Shown here piece after piece: positions 9,613 through 19,561 of a stretch of DNA of 64,000 nucleotides. A program made the translations under genes and the position numbers. Within the stretch, counting starts at the first letter, position 1; each line of letters starts with the position of its first letter. Under the pieces are notes generated by a model that was not told the origin of the DNA, ran no database searches, and saw only the letters and a program-made list of their open reading frames with translations. This stretch comes from Cytobacillus oceanisediminis (GTDB taxonomy: Bacteria > Bacillota > Bacilli > Bacillales > Cytobacillaceae), in contig NZ_VLKI01000020.1 in assembly GCF_007830235.1 (NCBI RefSeq), forward strand, positions 35,529 through 99,528, written 5' to 3'.

Positions 9613-10107
9613 ATGTTCGGGAAGGTGGGACATTCCTTGCGGACATTTTCTTTATTAAAAGGGCTGCCTGTTTTTGACGTGAAAACAGGAAATAAGATAG
9701 GCGAAGTTTGTGATTTATCCATTTCATGCAGTGGGCAAGTAAAGGGTATACTGCTGCGAAAGGGCGCTCTGTTGAAAAAAAACTATCTGATTGGGATCAA
9801 GGACGTAACCTCATTTGGCTGGGATGGCGTGATGATTGAAGACTCCTCTGTTCTCAGGGCAATTCCCAAAATTGAAGAATATACCTTTGAAAGCCATAAC
9901 CGTTTAACAGGAAAAATGATGATGAGCAGAGAAGGAGAACGGCTTGGATTACTGGAGGATGTATATTTTATGGAAGAATTGGGGACGATTGTAGGGTATG
10001 AACTGTCGGATGGCTTCTTTTCAGATGTGCTGGAAGGAAAACGTGTTATAAAAACCGATGAACCCCCTGCAATTGGAAAGGATGCCATCATTGTAAATGT
10101 AAAATAG
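9613..10107 (+). CDS. yrrD: PRC-barrel domain protein (YrrD-like)
   Basis: The 164-residue protein contains two PRC-barrel-like halves: residues about 8-80 (SLLKGLPVFDVKTGNKIGEVCDLSISCSG) and 90-160 (LTGKMMMSREGERLGLLEDVYFMEELGTIVGYELSDGF). PRC barrels are found in RimM, photosynthetic reaction centre H subunits and sporulation proteins such as YlmC. The exact role of YrrD is not known. It is followed after 15 bp by a zinc-ribbon gene and then yrzQ, probably one transcript. Confidence 0.82.
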   Translation: MFGKVGHSLRTFSLLKGLPVFDVKTGNKIGEVCDLSISCSGQVKGILLRKGALLKKNYLIGIKDVTSFGWDGVMIEDSSVLRAIPKIEEYTFESHNRLTGKMMMSREGERLGLLEDVYFMEELGTIVGYELSDGFFSDVLEGKRVIKTDEPPAIGKDAIIVNVK

Positions 10108-10122
10108 TGAGGTGTCTTTTCC

Positions 10123-10314
10123 ATGCTAAAATGTCCAAATTGCCAAAGCAAGGATATCGGGAAAATCGGTATTAACCAATTCTATTGCTGGAATTGCTTT
10201 ATTGAACTTTCTTTGTCTAAAGGAGTCATCAATACCCATCAGGTTGAGGAAGACGGAACACTTAGCTCCCTTGATGATTTGTTTGAAGAAAATGAGCGCC
10301 GGTATCTTTCGTGA
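10123..10314 (+). CDS. Small zinc-ribbon protein, 63 aa
   Basis: Two knuckles, CPNC at residues 4-7 and CWNC near 22-25, form a likely four-cysteine zinc site at the N terminus; the remaining acidic tail (EEDGTLSSLDDLFEENERR) has no recognised fold. ATG 10123 follows GAGGTG. It sits 15 bp after yrrD and 24 bp before yrzQ. Function unknown. Confidence 0.75.
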   Translation: MLKCPNCQSKDIGKIGINQFYCWNCFIELSLSKGVINTHQVEEDGTLSSLDDLFEENERRYLS

Positions 10315-10338
10315 ATCTGGACGAAAGAGGTGAGACGA

Positions 10339-10473
10339 TTGAACAGAATGTTAACCTCTGCAATGTTAATAGGTGCAGGCATGGCTGCTTATAATTATGC
10401 TCAAAAAAATAACCTGATGTCAGGGCGGCAGATGAAACGAATGCAAAAAAGAATAACGAGAGCCCTATTCTAA
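10339..10473 (+). CDS. yrzQ: YrzQ-like small protein (DUF3918)
   Basis: TTG 10339 follows AGAGGTGAG. The 44-residue product starts MNRMLTSAMLIGAGMAAYNY, a single short hydrophobic segment, followed by a basic tail (MSGRQMKRMQKRITRALF). This matches the DUF3918/YrzQ type of small membrane-associated protein of Bacillus. Role unknown. It is the last gene before a strong terminator. Confidence 0.75.
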   Translation: MNRMLTSAMLIGAGMAAYNYAQKNNLMSGRQMKRMQKRITRALF

Positions 10474-10490
10474 ACTGAATTTGAATTTAG

Positions 10491-10523
10491 GCTGGTCCGC
10501 CGGAAACGAGGGCCAGCTTTTTT
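10491..10523 (+). terminator. Intrinsic terminator after yrzQ
   Basis: GCTGGTCC pairs with GGGCCAGC (one G-U) and is followed by six T. It separates the yrrD cluster from the permease gene. Confidence 0.85.
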
Positions 10524-10599
10524 GGTTTTTAGCTTTGGGCAGTCCTCATGCATAATTCCCCAAGAAGCTCTCACAATAAAAACAAGGAGGCGGACCCTA

Positions 10600-11682
10600 T
10601 TGGATATTCGATTGAAATGGTTTTACCGGCTTGGATTTCTGCTTCTCTTGCTTATTGTCATATTTGTTTTTTTAAAGCTTCAGGCTTTATGGATGCCTGT
10701 TCTGAACATCCTTTTGTCGGTTATTATCCCTTTTATCATTGCAGCTTTTATTACATATCTTTTGCATCCTGTAGTGGAGAAACTTCATGAAACAGGTCTC
10801 CATAGAGGTATAGCCGTTTTTATTATTTACTTTTTGTTTTTTGGGGGTGCGGGCTTTTCTTTATATAAAGGAATACCAGCATTTATCCATCAATTAAGGG
10901 ATCTTGCAGAAAATGCTCCCCAGTTTGCGAATCAATACCGGGGATGGATCGATGTCATACAGGAAAAGACTTCAACCTGGCCGGATGGTATTCAATCCCG
11001 GATTGATGATGGGATTTTTGCAGTGGAGGGGGCATTGGATAAACTGCTTTCAAGGGTTATCAATTCTTTGCTTAATATATTAAATTATGCTGTGATTATT
11101 GCTGTAATTCCCTTTATCTCTTTTTACCTGCTGAAGGATTTTACGATTATGAAGAAGGCGGCCTGGTATTTGACGCCAAGGAGATGGAGAAAGGAAGGGG
11201 TATTATTCTTGAGGGATATTGATAAGTCCCTTGGAAGTTATATCAGGGGGCAGCTCTTGGTATGTGCAGCAATAGGAACGATTTCTTCCCTGCTTTTTTG
11301 GGTTTTTGGCATGCGTTATCCGCTCCTGCTCGGCTTAATTATTGGGGTAACCAATATTATCCCATATTTCGGACCTATTATTGGAGCAATACCGGCTGTC
11401 ATCATCGCTTCGACACTTTCTGTTAAAATGATTGTGATTACTGTGGGAATTATTATTGTCCTGCAATTTCTTGAAGGAAATATACTATCGCCATTAATCG
11501 TGGGCAAGAGCCTTCATATGCATCCGCTTTTGATCATGCTGGCTTTGCTGGCGGGGGGAGAGGCAGGAGGGATATTGGGGCTGATCATTGCCGTTCCGAT
11601 TTTGGCTGTCTTGAAAGTGAGCCTCATACATGCCAGAAAACATTTTTCCAAGAGGTCAGAACCAAATATGACAGGATCTTAA
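10600..11682 (+). CDS. yrrI: AI-2E family transporter / permease (YrrI-like)
   Basis: The 360-residue protein has the eight-helix pattern of the AI-2E exporter family (YdgG/PerM/YrrI): two N-terminal helices, a central soluble segment (ENAPQFANQYRGWIDVIQ), then the conserved FISFYLLKDF, IRGQLLV, GVTNIIPYFGPIIGAIPA and GKSLHMHPLLIMLALLAGG motifs. Substrate is uncertain. The start is TTG 10600, placed by AAGGAGG; the frame is open upstream through the previous terminator, which argues against the longer form. It lies directly before the alaS promoter. Confidence 0.88.
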   Translation: MDIRLKWFYRLGFLLLLLIVIFVFLKLQALWMPVLNILLSVIIPFIIAAFITYLLHPVVEKLHETGLHRGIAVFIIYFLFFGGAGFSLYKGIPAFIHQLRDLAENAPQFANQYRGWIDVIQEKTSTWPDGIQSRIDDGIFAVEGALDKLLSRVINSLLNILNYAVIIAVIPFISFYLLKDFTIMKKAAWYLTPRRWRKEGVLFLRDIDKSLGSYIRGQLLVCAAIGTISSLLFWVFGMRYPLLLGLIIGVTNIIPYFGPIIGAIPAVIIASTLSVKMIVITVGIIIVLQFLEGNILSPLIVGKSLHMHPLLIMLALLAGGEAGGILGLIIAVPILAVLKVSLIHARKHFSKRSEPNMTGS

Positions 11683-11690
11683 TGGCTGTA

Positions 11691-11720
11691 TTGACAAGGT
11701 TCCTGTAAAGTCGCTATAAT
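11691..11720 (+). promoter_or_regulatory. SigmaA promoter of the alaS T-box transcript
   Basis: TTGACA (11691-11696) and TATAAT (11715-11720) are both perfect hexamers with 18 bases between them. The start of transcription is expected near 11727, just before the T-box leader. Confidence 0.9.
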
Positions 11721-11726
11721 GCGTCT

Positions 11727-12028
11727 ATAAAGTTATTTTATTATTGAAAACGTGTAGACGGAATAAGTATGTTATAGACCATCTGCGTGGATGCGAATAA
11801 GTTTTAGCATTCACAAAAGAGAGGGAGTTCCCAGGCTGAAAGAATTCCCAGATGAAGGATAACAGAAAGCTAATCCCGAGTGCAGTTAATACCTGCCGTT
11901 TATCCGCGTTAAGGATCTGAGAGATGGAACAGAAGCACAAAGCGTGCAGGGCACAAGCGCTCTTTTCCATAATCAGGGTGGTACCGCGAGCAAGCTCTCG
12001 TCCCTGTCCAGGGATTAGGGCTTTTTTT
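11727..12028 (+). promoter_or_regulatory. T-box leader controlling alaS
   Basis: The leader before alaS carries the diagnostic T-box AGGGTGGTACCGCG at 11975-11988, followed by a terminator stem (about 11990-12019, CGTCCCT pairing AGGGATTAGGGCT region) and seven T. Upstream is a series of hairpins, including GTGGATGC/GCATTCAC and GGGAGTTC/GAATTCCC. Uncharged tRNA(Ala) is expected to stabilise the antiterminator and allow alaS expression. I did not assign the specifier codon with certainty. Confidence 0.95.
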
Positions 12029-12088
12029 GTTGCCTTTTTTTAAGGCATGTGCAAAAACCAGTACATAATATTTAGGAGGATGGATGAT

Positions 12089-14722
12089 ATGAAACAATTA
12101 TCAGGTGCAGAAATACGCCGAATGTTTTTAGACTTTTTCAAGGAGAAAGGCCATGCTGTTGAACCCAGCGCATCACTTGTTCCGCATGATGACCCTTCCC
12201 TGCTTTGGATTAACAGTGGGGTAGCTACCCTTAAAAAGTATTTTGACGGGCGTGTTATTCCTGAAAATCCAAGGATTACAAATGCGCAAAAGTCAATCCG
12301 TACAAACGATATTGAGAATGTCGGCAAGACAGCTAGACACCATACTTTCTTTGAAATGCTCGGGAATTTCTCGATTGGCGACTATTTTAAAGAGGAAGCA
12401 ATCATTTGGGCATGGGAGTTCCTGACGGATAAAAATTGGATTGGATTTGATGAAGAAAAACTATCTGTCACGATTCACCCGGAAGATGATGAAGCCTTTA
12501 AAATATGGCAGGAAAAGGTTGGAGTGCCAGAAGAGAGAATTATCCGCCTGGAAGGCAACTTTTGGGATATCGGTGAAGGCCCAAGCGGTCCAAATACAGA
12601 AATTTTCTATGATCGCGGACCTGAATACGGAGATAACCCTGAGGACCCCGAATTATATCCTGGCGGGGAAAATGAACGCTATTTAGAGGTCTGGAACCTT
12701 GTATTTTCGGAATTTAACCATAATCCTGATGGTACCTATACACCTCTTCCAAAGAAAAATATTGATACAGGCATGGGGCTTGAACGTATGGCATCAGTTG
12801 TTCAAAATGTGCCAACTAACTTTGATACAGACTTATTTATGCCGATTATCCGCGGAACAGAGGAAATCTCCGGCAAGAAATATGGTGCAGGGAAAGAAAC
12901 AGATGTTGCATTTAAAGTAATTGCCGACCATATCCGTACGGTAGCATTTGCAGTCGGAGACGGTGCACTGCCTTCAAACGAAGGGCGCGGGTATGTATTG
13001 CGGAGACTGCTGCGCCGGGCAGTACGTTATGCAAAGCAAATAAATATTAATGAACCATTCATGTTTGAGCTCGTTCCTGTAGTAGGTGAAATCATGCAGG
13101 ACTACTATCCGGAAGTAAAAGAAAAAACAGAGTTCATCCAGAAGGTAATCAAGAACGAAGAAGAGCGTTTCCATGAAACACTTCACGAAGGATTAGCCAT
13201 TCTTTCATCTGTTATAAAGAAAGAGAAGGAGAAAGGAAACGACACGATCCAAGGTGAAGATGTTTTCCGCCTCTATGATACTTACGGATTCCCGGTTGAA
13301 CTGACAGAGGAATATGCAGAGGAAGAAGGCATGCAGGTCGACCATGAAGGTTTTGAAAAGGAAATGGAAAGACAGCGTGAACGCGCGCGTTCTGCACGGC
13401 AGGATGTAGATTCCATGCAAGTTCAAGGCGGCGTATTAGGAGAACTGAAAACGGACAGTAAGTTTGTAGGATATGACAAGCTTCAAACAGAAGCCAAAGT
13501 GGCAGCCATTGTTGTTGATGGCCAATTAATTGAAGAAGCACAGACAGGAGAGGAAGTTCAGCTGATTCTTGACGTAACGCCATTTTACGCAGAGAGCGGC
13601 GGACAGATTGCCGACCAGGGAACGCTTGAAGCAGAGGGTCTAAGAGTTGCCATAAAGGATGTTCAAAAAGCTCCAAACGGCCAAAATCTGCATAGGGCAG
13701 TAGTTCAAGAAGGTACCTTAAAAACTTTTGCATCCGTGTATGCTTCCGTTAATGAGCAAATACGCTCTAAGGTAATTAAGAATCATACAGCTACACATTT
13801 GCTACATCAGGCTTTAAAGGATGTATTGGGCAGCCATGTAAACCAGGCAGGTTCACTAGTTGGTCCGGACCGCCTGCGCTTTGACTTCTCTCATTTCGGA
13901 CAAATTACGGCACAAGAACTTGAAAAGATTGAAGCAATCGTTAATGAGCAAATTTGGCAAAGCCTTAATGTTGATATAGCTTACAAAGGGATCGAAGAAG
14001 CAAAGGCAATGGGAGCTATGGCTCTATTCGGTGAGAAGTACGGAAAAATTGTCCGTGTTGTACAGGTAGGAGATTACAGCCTTGAGCTTTGCGGAGGATG
14101 CCATGTTCCTACTACAGCGGCTATCGGATTGTTTAAGATTCAATCAGAAAGCGGAATTGGGGCAGGGACACGAAGAATTGAGGCAGTAACAGGTGAAAAT
14201 GCATACAAGCTGATGAACGACCAGATCAATATTTTGAAAGATGCATCTGGCAAACTTAAATTAAATCCAAAAGATTTGTCTTCTAGAATTGACTTATTGC
14301 TGGGAGAAATTAAACAGCTTCAGCGCGAGAACGAATCATTAGCAGCAAAATTGGGTAATATTGAAGCAGGAAGCCTTGTATCTAAAGCAAGGGAAATCAA
14401 TGGCGTAACTGTTCTTGCTGAAAAAGTGCAGGCCGTGGATATGAACAGTCTTCGAAATATGGCTGATGATTTAAAACAAAAACTGGGATCAGCGGTAGTT
14501 GTATTGGGCACCGTAAATGAGGGCAAAGTTAATATTATTGCAGGAGTAACAGAGGACCTGATTAAGAAAGGTTTCCATGCCGGCAAAGCGGTTAAAGAAG
14601 TGGCTTCCCGATGTGGCGGAGGTGGCGGAGGCCGTCCTGATATGGCTCAAGCTGGCGGCAAAGATCCTGAAAAACTCGAAAGTGCACTGCAATTTGTAGA
14701 AGAATGGGTTAAATCCATTTGA
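12089..14722 (+). CDS. alaS: Alanyl-tRNA synthetase
   Basis: AlaRS charges tRNA(Ala). The 877-residue protein has the class II catalytic domain ([20 protein letters not shown] start, [21 protein letters not shown]), the editing domain with HTATHLLH near residue 566 and the zinc-binding LCGGCH near 668, and the glycine-rich C-terminal DHHA1 segment ([18 protein letters not shown]). AGGAGG at 12074-12079 favours ATG 12089 over the in-frame ATG 12080. It is regulated by the T-box leader. The 273-bp gap to ireB holds no gene. Confidence 0.97.
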   Translation: MKQLSGAEIRRMFLDFFKEKGHAVEPSASLVPHDDPSLLWINSGVATLKKYFDGRVIPENPRITNAQKSIRTNDIENVGKTARHHTFFEMLGNFSIGDYFKEEAIIWAWEFLTDKNWIGFDEEKLSVTIHPEDDEAFKIWQEKVGVPEERIIRLEGNFWDIGEGPSGPNTEIFYDRGPEYGDNPEDPELYPGGENERYLEVWNLVFSEFNHNPDGTYTPLPKKNIDTGMGLERMASVVQNVPTNFDTDLFMPIIRGTEEISGKKYGAGKETDVAFKVIADHIRTVAFAVGDGALPSNEGRGYVLRRLLRRAVRYAKQININEPFMFELVPVVGEIMQDYYPEVKEKTEFIQKVIKNEEERFHETLHEGLAILSSVIKKEKEKGNDTIQGEDVFRLYDTYGFPVELTEEYAEEEGMQVDHEGFEKEMERQRERARSARQDVDSMQVQGGVLGELKTDSKFVGYDKLQTEAKVAAIVVDGQLIEEAQTGEEVQLILDVTPFYAESGGQIADQGTLEAEGLRVAIKDVQKAPNGQNLHRAVVQEGTLKTFASVYASVNEQIRSKVIKNHTATHLLHQALKDVLGSHVNQAGSLVGPDRLRFDFSHFGQITAQELEKIEAIVNEQIWQSLNVDIAYKGIEEAKAMGAMALFGEKYGKIVRVVQVGDYSLELCGGCHVPTTAAIGLFKIQSESGIGAGTRRIEAVTGENAYKLMNDQINILKDASGKLKLNPKDLSSRIDLLLGEIKQLQRENESLAAKLGNIEAGSLVSKAREINGVTVLAEKVQAVDMNSLRNMADDLKQKLGSAVVVLGTVNEGKVNIIAGVTEDLIKKGFHAGKAVKEVASRCGGGGGGRPDMAQAGGKDPEKLESALQFVEEWVKSI

Positions 14723-14995
14723 TATCCCGGAAAAGTAGTGTAAAATGTAGGTAACCAAGAGAGATTGTTCAAAATCAGGAAATGACAGCTTGTTCTTCAC
14801 TATGTTTTCCTGTCCGGAACAAAATCATTAATGATCGCTCTGTATTTTCAAGCGGCTTCAACAGGCCAAACCGTTATGAAGAGGCATGGATATTTAATAG
14901 CTGACAAGCTGGGCGCCGGACAATGAAATCGTGGAAACAAATCCGGTGGAATTAGGCTAACCTAACCCTTCATACAGAAAAGCGAGGTGTAAGAA

Positions 14996-15262
14996 ATGAG
15001 CTCATTTGATAAAACAATGAGGTTCAATTTTCCTGAAGAACCAATCGAACAAGATGTGAATGAAGTCCTTTTTCAGGTTTATGGCGCGCTTCAGGAAAAA
15101 GGGTATAACCCGATTAACCAAATTGTCGGTTACCTGTTGTCCGGGGATCCAGCCTACATTCCCCGCCATAAGGATGCACGCAATATTATCCGCAAGCTCG
15201 AACGGGACGAGATCATCGAAGAATTGGTTAAATCATACTTAAAACAGCAGCGTGAGGGATAA
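14996..15262 (+). CDS. ireB: IreB family regulatory phosphoprotein (UPF0297, YrzL)
   Basis: This 88-residue protein begins [16 protein letters not shown] and contains the conserved [38 protein letters not shown] block. In Enterococcus the homologue IreB is phosphorylated by the IreK kinase and affects cephalosporin resistance; the N-terminal threonine TM is conserved here. It is followed after 2 bp by ruvX and then yrzB, the invariant Firmicute trio. Confidence 0.93.
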   Translation: MSSFDKTMRFNFPEEPIEQDVNEVLFQVYGALQEKGYNPINQIVGYLLSGDPAYIPRHKDARNIIRKLERDEIIEELVKSYLKQQREG

Positions 15263-15264
15263 AC

Positions 15265-15681
15265 ATGCGGACTATGGGATTGGATGTCGGCTCTAAAACA
15301 GTCGGTGTCGCTCTAAGTGATGCGCTGGGATGGACAGCGCAGGGCTTGGAAACCATCAAAATCAACGAAGAAGAAAAAAAGTTTGGTTTTGAAAGAATTG
15401 GTGAAATAATAAAAGAGCATGAAGTCAGTAAAATTGTCGTCGGCTTGCCTAAAAACATGAATGGAACCATTGGTCCGCGCGGAGAGGCAAGCGAGTTCTA
15501 TGCTTCAGAGCTGGAAAAATTATTTGGCCTGCCAGTTGTGCTATGGGACGAGCGTTTATCAACAATGGCAGCTGAAAGAGTTTTGCTTGAAGCTGATGTG
15601 AGCCGCAAAAAACGGAAAAAGGTCATTGATAAAATGGCAGCCGTCATGATTTTACAAGGCTTTTTAAATAGCCAAATATAA
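15265..15681 (+). CDS. ruvX: Putative pre-16S rRNA nuclease / Holliday junction resolvase-like YqgF
   Basis: The RNase H-fold protein of 138 residues shows the motifs [15 protein letters not shown] near residues 4-18, [15 protein letters not shown], and [13 protein letters not shown] with the second acidic group. In bacteria YqgF matures the 5' end of 16S rRNA; a junction-resolvase role is also discussed. Tightly linked to ireB (2 bp) and yrzB (13 bp). Confidence 0.93.
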   Translation: MRTMGLDVGSKTVGVALSDALGWTAQGLETIKINEEEKKFGFERIGEIIKEHEVSKIVVGLPKNMNGTIGPRGEASEFYASELEKLFGLPVVLWDERLSTMAAERVLLEADVSRKKRKKVIDKMAAVMILQGFLNSQI

Positions 15682-15694
15682 TGAGGTGAAAAGA

Positions 15695-15979
15695 ATGAAC
15701 CACGGAGACAACAACATTACAGTAATTGATGAAGAAGGCAACGAACAGCTGTGTGAAGTATTGTTCACATTTGATTCTGATGAATTCGGAAAATCATATG
15801 TCCTTTACTATCCAGTTGGGGCAGATGAAAATGATGACGAAGAAATAGAAATCCACGCATCTGCTTTCAGTCCAAGCGAAGACAGCAAGGACGGAGAATT
15901 GCAGCCAATCGAAACAGAAGAGGAATGGGACTTGATTGAAGAAATGCTTAACACATTCCTTGAAGAGCAAGAAGACTAA
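15695..15979 (+). CDS. yrzB: YrzB family protein (DUF1292)
   Basis: This acidic 94-residue protein starts [20 protein letters not shown] and carries the DUF1292 beta-rich core ([21 protein letters not shown]) and acidic tail. The GAGGTG site selects ATG 15695 rather than the GTG at 15686. Function unknown but conserved in the ireB-ruvX-yrzB transcript, which ends at the next hairpin. Confidence 0.9.
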   Translation: MNHGDNNITVIDEEGNEQLCEVLFTFDSDEFGKSYVLYYPVGADENDDEEIEIHASAFSPSEDSKDGELQPIETEEEWDLIEEMLNTFLEEQED

Positions 15980-15982
15980 AAA

Positions 15983-16007
15983 ACTGGCCTGCGGGCCGGT
16001 TTTTTTA
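15983..16007 (+). terminator. Intrinsic terminator after yrzB
   Basis: ACTGGCC pairs with GGCCGGT around TGCG and is followed by seven T. The miniature element copy 3 begins four bases beyond, with its target duplication overlapping the T tract. Confidence 0.85.
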
Positions 16008-16010
16008 TTT

Positions 16011-16250
16011 GGCTATGGTAAAGCTATTGTTGATTTTGGCACTTTGTGATTGGAGTGGAAAGCGCGAGACTGCTCGAAAACGCATATATTTCCTTCGTGT
16101 GGTGTTTATTCGAGGATGCTGGTTCAATGGTCCTGCGTGAAAAGCTGGCCAAAGGGAGACCCCGTATGCGCTTCATACGCGGAGGAGGCTGCCGACCGCC
16201 AGCGGTAAGCGAGCGCTGAAGCGGAAATCAAAAGGCAAGTTTTCAGAGCT
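16011..16250 (+). repeat. Miniature element, full-length copy 3
   Basis: This 240-bp copy starts GGCTATGGTAAAG and ends TTTTCAGAGCT, with the shared GATTGGAGTGGAA, CATTTCCTTCGTG-like and GGGAGACCCCG core segments. Flanks TTTTATTT (16003-16010) and TTTCATTT (16251-16258) match at 7 of 8 bases. It has more substitutions than copies 1 and 5, so it is probably older. It inserted in the T tract of the yrzB terminator. Confidence 0.85.
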
Positions 16251-16510
16251 TTTCATTTATGGCGGATTTATAATATGTTTATGGGGAAAATTGGCGAATT
16301 ATATGGTTTTTTGTTATATCCTGCGACTTCAAAATGAAAATATAGTATAATAATCCGAGATGTATAGAAAACAAAGAGAACTATACGCAGTTTTTCTTAG
16401 GCCTGTTGGCAAACATACCGGCTGATTTTTACTGGGAAATATAAGAGATCAGGATATAGCCTGTCTTTTGCATTATATAGCCAACGTCTATGGAACGGAG
16501 GGGATTTGTA

Positions 16511-17644
16511 ATGTCGACAGAAGAGAAAAAAGGAAAGAAGGAAGTCATCCGCGAGAAAATGATAGAGCGGCAAAGTGAAGCGAAAGTTGTCCGGAAAATT
16601 GTCCTGATTGTTGCCATTATTTTATTAATTTCAGCTGTTGCGGTTATCGGCGGAGGTTATTTTTATATTAATTCTGCTTTAAAGCCTGTTGATCCGGAAA
16701 GCGATCGGCAAAAGAAAGTGGAGATTCCCATTGGTTCCTCTGTTACAGGAATCGCAAATATTCTTGAGGAAAATGGAATCATAAAAGATGCCCGGGTTTT
16801 TAAATATTATGTGAAATTTAAAAATGAAGCAGGATTTATGGCTGGAGAATATAAATTGAAGCCTTCCATGACTATGCCGGAAATTCTGGACAGTTTAAAA
16901 ACAGGGAAAGTCATGGAGGAGCTGGCCTTTAAGATCACCATTCCAGAAGGGAAACAGCTTGAGCAGATCGCCGGCATAATTGGCGAAAAAGTTGACCAGA
17001 AGCCTGAAGATGTCTTCAAGAAGCTTAATGATAAGGCTTTTGTGGAATCTTTAATGGCTGAATATCCCAATTTGCTTACAGAAGAAATTCTTGCAGAAAA
17101 TGTTAAATATCCTTTGGAGGGATATTTATTTCCTGCAACATACCCTTTCTATAAAGAAGACCCGACATTAGAAGAGGTTGTAAAAGTAATGCTTGATAAA
17201 ACACAATCAGTCATCAATGAGTATCGTGGAGATATGGAACAGCAGGAATTCACTCCACATAAATTATTGACAATGGCTTCGCTGATCGAGGAAGAAGCAA
17301 CAGAAAAAGTTGACCGCGACCAGATTGCCAGTGTGTTTTATAATCGGATAGAAACGGGCATGCCGCTGCAGACAGACCCAACTGTCCTTTATGCCCAGGG
17401 AGAACACAAATCAAGGGTTCTATATAAAGACTTGGAGATTGACTCTCCATACAACACATATAAGTATCCAGGCCTGACACCAGGACCTATTGCAAATGCC
17501 GGGGTTTCATCTATTGAAGCAGCATTGCTGCCGGCCAAAACGGATTACTTATACTTCCTTGCCACATCTACAGGAGATGTCTTATTCTCTAAGACACTTG
17601 ATGAACATAATCAAAAGAAATCACAGCATATTACTAACAATTAA
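16511..17644 (+). CDS. mltG: Endolytic transglycosylase MltG (YceG-like)
   Basis: MltG is a membrane-anchored lytic transglycosylase that cuts nascent glycan strands. The 377-residue protein has a basic cytosolic start, one membrane helix near residues 33-53 (IVLIVAIILLISAVAVIGGG), a LysM-like segment and the YceG catalytic domain. Catalytic Glu lies in MASLIEEEAT; PLQTDPTVLYA and SPYNTYKYPGLTPGPIANAG are the family blocks. ATG 16511 has GGAGGGG 7 bases upstream; the longer GTG/ATG start at 16490 lacks one. Confidence 0.94.
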   Translation: MSTEEKKGKKEVIREKMIERQSEAKVVRKIVLIVAIILLISAVAVIGGGYFYINSALKPVDPESDRQKKVEIPIGSSVTGIANILEENGIIKDARVFKYYVKFKNEAGFMAGEYKLKPSMTMPEILDSLKTGKVMEELAFKITIPEGKQLEQIAGIIGEKVDQKPEDVFKKLNDKAFVESLMAEYPNLLTEEILAENVKYPLEGYLFPATYPFYKEDPTLEEVVKVMLDKTQSVINEYRGDMEQQEFTPHKLLTMASLIEEEATEKVDRDQIASVFYNRIETGMPLQTDPTVLYAQGEHKSRVLYKDLEIDSPYNTYKYPGLTPGPIANAGVSSIEAALLPAKTDYLYFLATSTGDVLFSKTLDEHNQKKSQHITNN

Positions 17645-17652
17645 GATGCAAT

Positions 17653-17687
17653 AAAAGGGGAACGCTGGAATATAGCATTCCCCTTTT
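17653..17687 (+). terminator. Intrinsic terminator after mltG
   Basis: AAAAGGGG-A-A-CGCT pairs with AGC-ATT-CCCCTTTT and is followed by ATTTAT. Strong stem about 10 bases after the stop codon. Confidence 0.85.
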
Positions 17688-17930
17688 ATTTATGGTAAAA
17701 TAGATCAGGTGTTTTAATAGAGCATTGCAATAGCGTGAATCACGGACAAGCATGGATTAAGGCTCAGGCAGCCGGAATGCAGGACTGCGCATTTTGACAT
17801 CCTATCTGTGAACGCTATTTTTTCATGTCTAAATCGAAAAGCGTAGAGCGCCCGCTTAAAAAGGAAGAGCGGGTTTCTCTTCGCTGATAATATATTAAAA
17901 TCCATAACGGATTGAGGTGATGCCAGCTTG

Positions 17931-18566
17931 ATGAATGATAAGCTGCATGCATATATAGAGGAAATAATACCGGAAAGGCCGGAATTGTTAAGCAAAATGG
18001 AGCACTTTGCCAAAGAACATAATGTGCCAATTATGGAGCTGGCAGGAATAGAGGCGATGCTTCAGCTTTTGCGCATACAAAAGCCGAAAATGATATTAGA
18101 AGTAGGAACAGCAATTGGCTATTCAGCACTCAGAATGGCATATGCACTGCCTGAAAGTAAAATTGTCACGATTGAACGGGATGCTGAACGCTATCAGCTT
18201 GCCGAGCAGTATATAAATGAGTCGTGTAAAAATGGGCAAATCCTGATTATAAAAGGAGATGCTCTGGAAGTCGAGGAAGACGTTAAGAAACATGGCTTAT
18301 ATGATGCCATTTTTATTGATGCGGCAAAAGGTCAATATCAGCGCTTTTTTGAAATGTATTCCCGCTATCTTGCCAAGGATGGAATGATTATTACAGATAA
18401 TGTCCTTTTTAAGGGCCTTGTGTGTGAGCCGGAAATCGAGAATAAGCGAATCCGAAATCTGGTAAAAAAGATTGATGGTTTTAATAAATGGTTAATGAGT
18501 CATCCTGAATACTACACAGTCATACTGCCTGTAGGGGACGGAGTGGCAATTAGTAAAAAGAGGTGA
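17931..18566 (+). CDS. trmR: tRNA 5-hydroxyuridine methyltransferase (YrrM/TrmR)
   Basis: TrmR methylates 5-hydroxyuridine at wobble position 34 to 5-methoxyuridine. The 211-residue protein has the class I SAM-binding motif ILEVGTAIGYSALRMA, the acidic VTIERD motif II and the DAIFIDAAKGQYQRFFE block of the O-methyltransferase 3 family. ATG 17931 and the TTG directly before it are equally plausible starts behind GAGGTGA. The last codons overlap the upstream region of trhP1, the next enzyme source of its substrate, so the order fits one pathway. Confidence 0.92.
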   Translation: MNDKLHAYIEEIIPERPELLSKMEHFAKEHNVPIMELAGIEAMLQLLRIQKPKMILEVGTAIGYSALRMAYALPESKIVTIERDAERYQLAEQYINESCKNGQILIIKGDALEVEEDVKKHGLYDAIFIDAAKGQYQRFFEMYSRYLAKDGMIITDNVLFKGLVCEPEIENKRIRNLVKKIDGFNKWLMSHPEYYTVILPVGDGVAISKKR

Positions 18567-18571
18567 AAGAA

Positions 18572-19501
18572 ATGAAAAAACCTGAACTGTTAGTGACACC
18601 AATGAGTATTGAAGATATTCTTCCATTAGCTTCTGCTGGTGCCGACGCCTTTGTGGTTGGAGAACAGCGATACGGCTTGCGGCTTGCAGGTGAGTTTTCA
18701 AAAGAAGATATTAAAAAAGCTGTGGAAATCGCACATGGGCATGGAAAAAAAGTATATGTAGCCATGAATGCATTATTCCACAATGATAAAGTGCCAGAGC
18801 TTGAGGGATATATCAGCTTTTTAAAAGATATAAAAGCTGATGCGATTATCTTTGGTGATCCAGCTGTATTAATGGCTGCCCGTTCTGCTGCACCTGACAT
18901 GAAGCTACATTGGAATACTGAAACGACAGCCACAAACTGGTATACATGTAACTACTGGGGCCGAAAAGGTGCAACCCGTGCTATTCTTGCACGGGAAATT
19001 AACATGGATGCCATCATTGAAATAAAAGAAAATGCAGAAGTTGAAATTGAAGTGCAGGTTCACGGTATGACAGCGATGTTCCAATCCAAGCGTTCCCTTC
19101 TTGGAAATTATTATGAATATCAGGGGAAGGCAATGGAAGTAGAGAATCGCAAACAGGAAAAGAATATGTTCCTTCATGATAAAGAACGTGAAAATAAATA
19201 TCCGATTTTCGAGGACGAAAATGGCACTCATATTATGAGCCCAAATGATATCTGCATTATTGATGAACTGCAGGATATGATGGAAGCAGGTATTGATTCC
19301 TTTAAAATTGATGGGGTATTAAAGAGCCCCGGATATATTATTGAAGTTACAAAACTATATAGAAAAGCAATCGATACTTGTGCAGAAGACCCGGATCAAT
19401 ATGATGAAATAAAAGATGATCTTTTAGCAGAAATTGAAAAGATTCAGCCGTCTAACCGCCCGCTTGATACAGGGTTCTTCTTCAAAGAAACAGTATATTA
19501 A
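18572..19501 (+). CDS. trhP1: tRNA hydroxylation protein TrhP1 (peptidase U32 family, YrrN)
   Basis: This U32-family protein of 309 residues works with TrhP2 in prephenate-dependent formation of 5-hydroxyuridine in tRNA. The N-terminal barrel (PELLVTPMSIEDILPLASAGADAFVVGEQRYGLR) is clear. Where TrhP2 has its cysteine cluster, this protein reads TAMFQSKRSLLGNYYEYQG, without cysteines, as in Bacillus subtilis YrrN. ATG 18572 is set by AGAGGTGAAAG; trmR ends 5 bp upstream. Confidence 0.92.
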   Translation: MKKPELLVTPMSIEDILPLASAGADAFVVGEQRYGLRLAGEFSKEDIKKAVEIAHGHGKKVYVAMNALFHNDKVPELEGYISFLKDIKADAIIFGDPAVLMAARSAAPDMKLHWNTETTATNWYTCNYWGRKGATRAILAREINMDAIIEIKENAEVEIEVQVHGMTAMFQSKRSLLGNYYEYQGKAMEVENRKQEKNMFLHDKERENKYPIFEDENGTHIMSPNDICIIDELQDMMEAGIDSFKIDGVLKSPGYIIEVTKLYRKAIDTCAEDPDQYDEIKDDLLAEIEKIQPSNRPLDTGFFFKETVY

Positions 19502-19561
19502 TCTGCTAGCTGGACAGCGATAGTGATTTAAATAAAACAATAAGAAAGAGGAGGCAGCTTT

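Noticed and set aside
13212..13733. Minus-strand frame of 173 codons inside alaS (also 62991-63605 inside deoC and 56805-57404 inside dnaK)
   Set aside because: Shadow frames of highly expressed conserved genes on the opposite strand, with no start signals.
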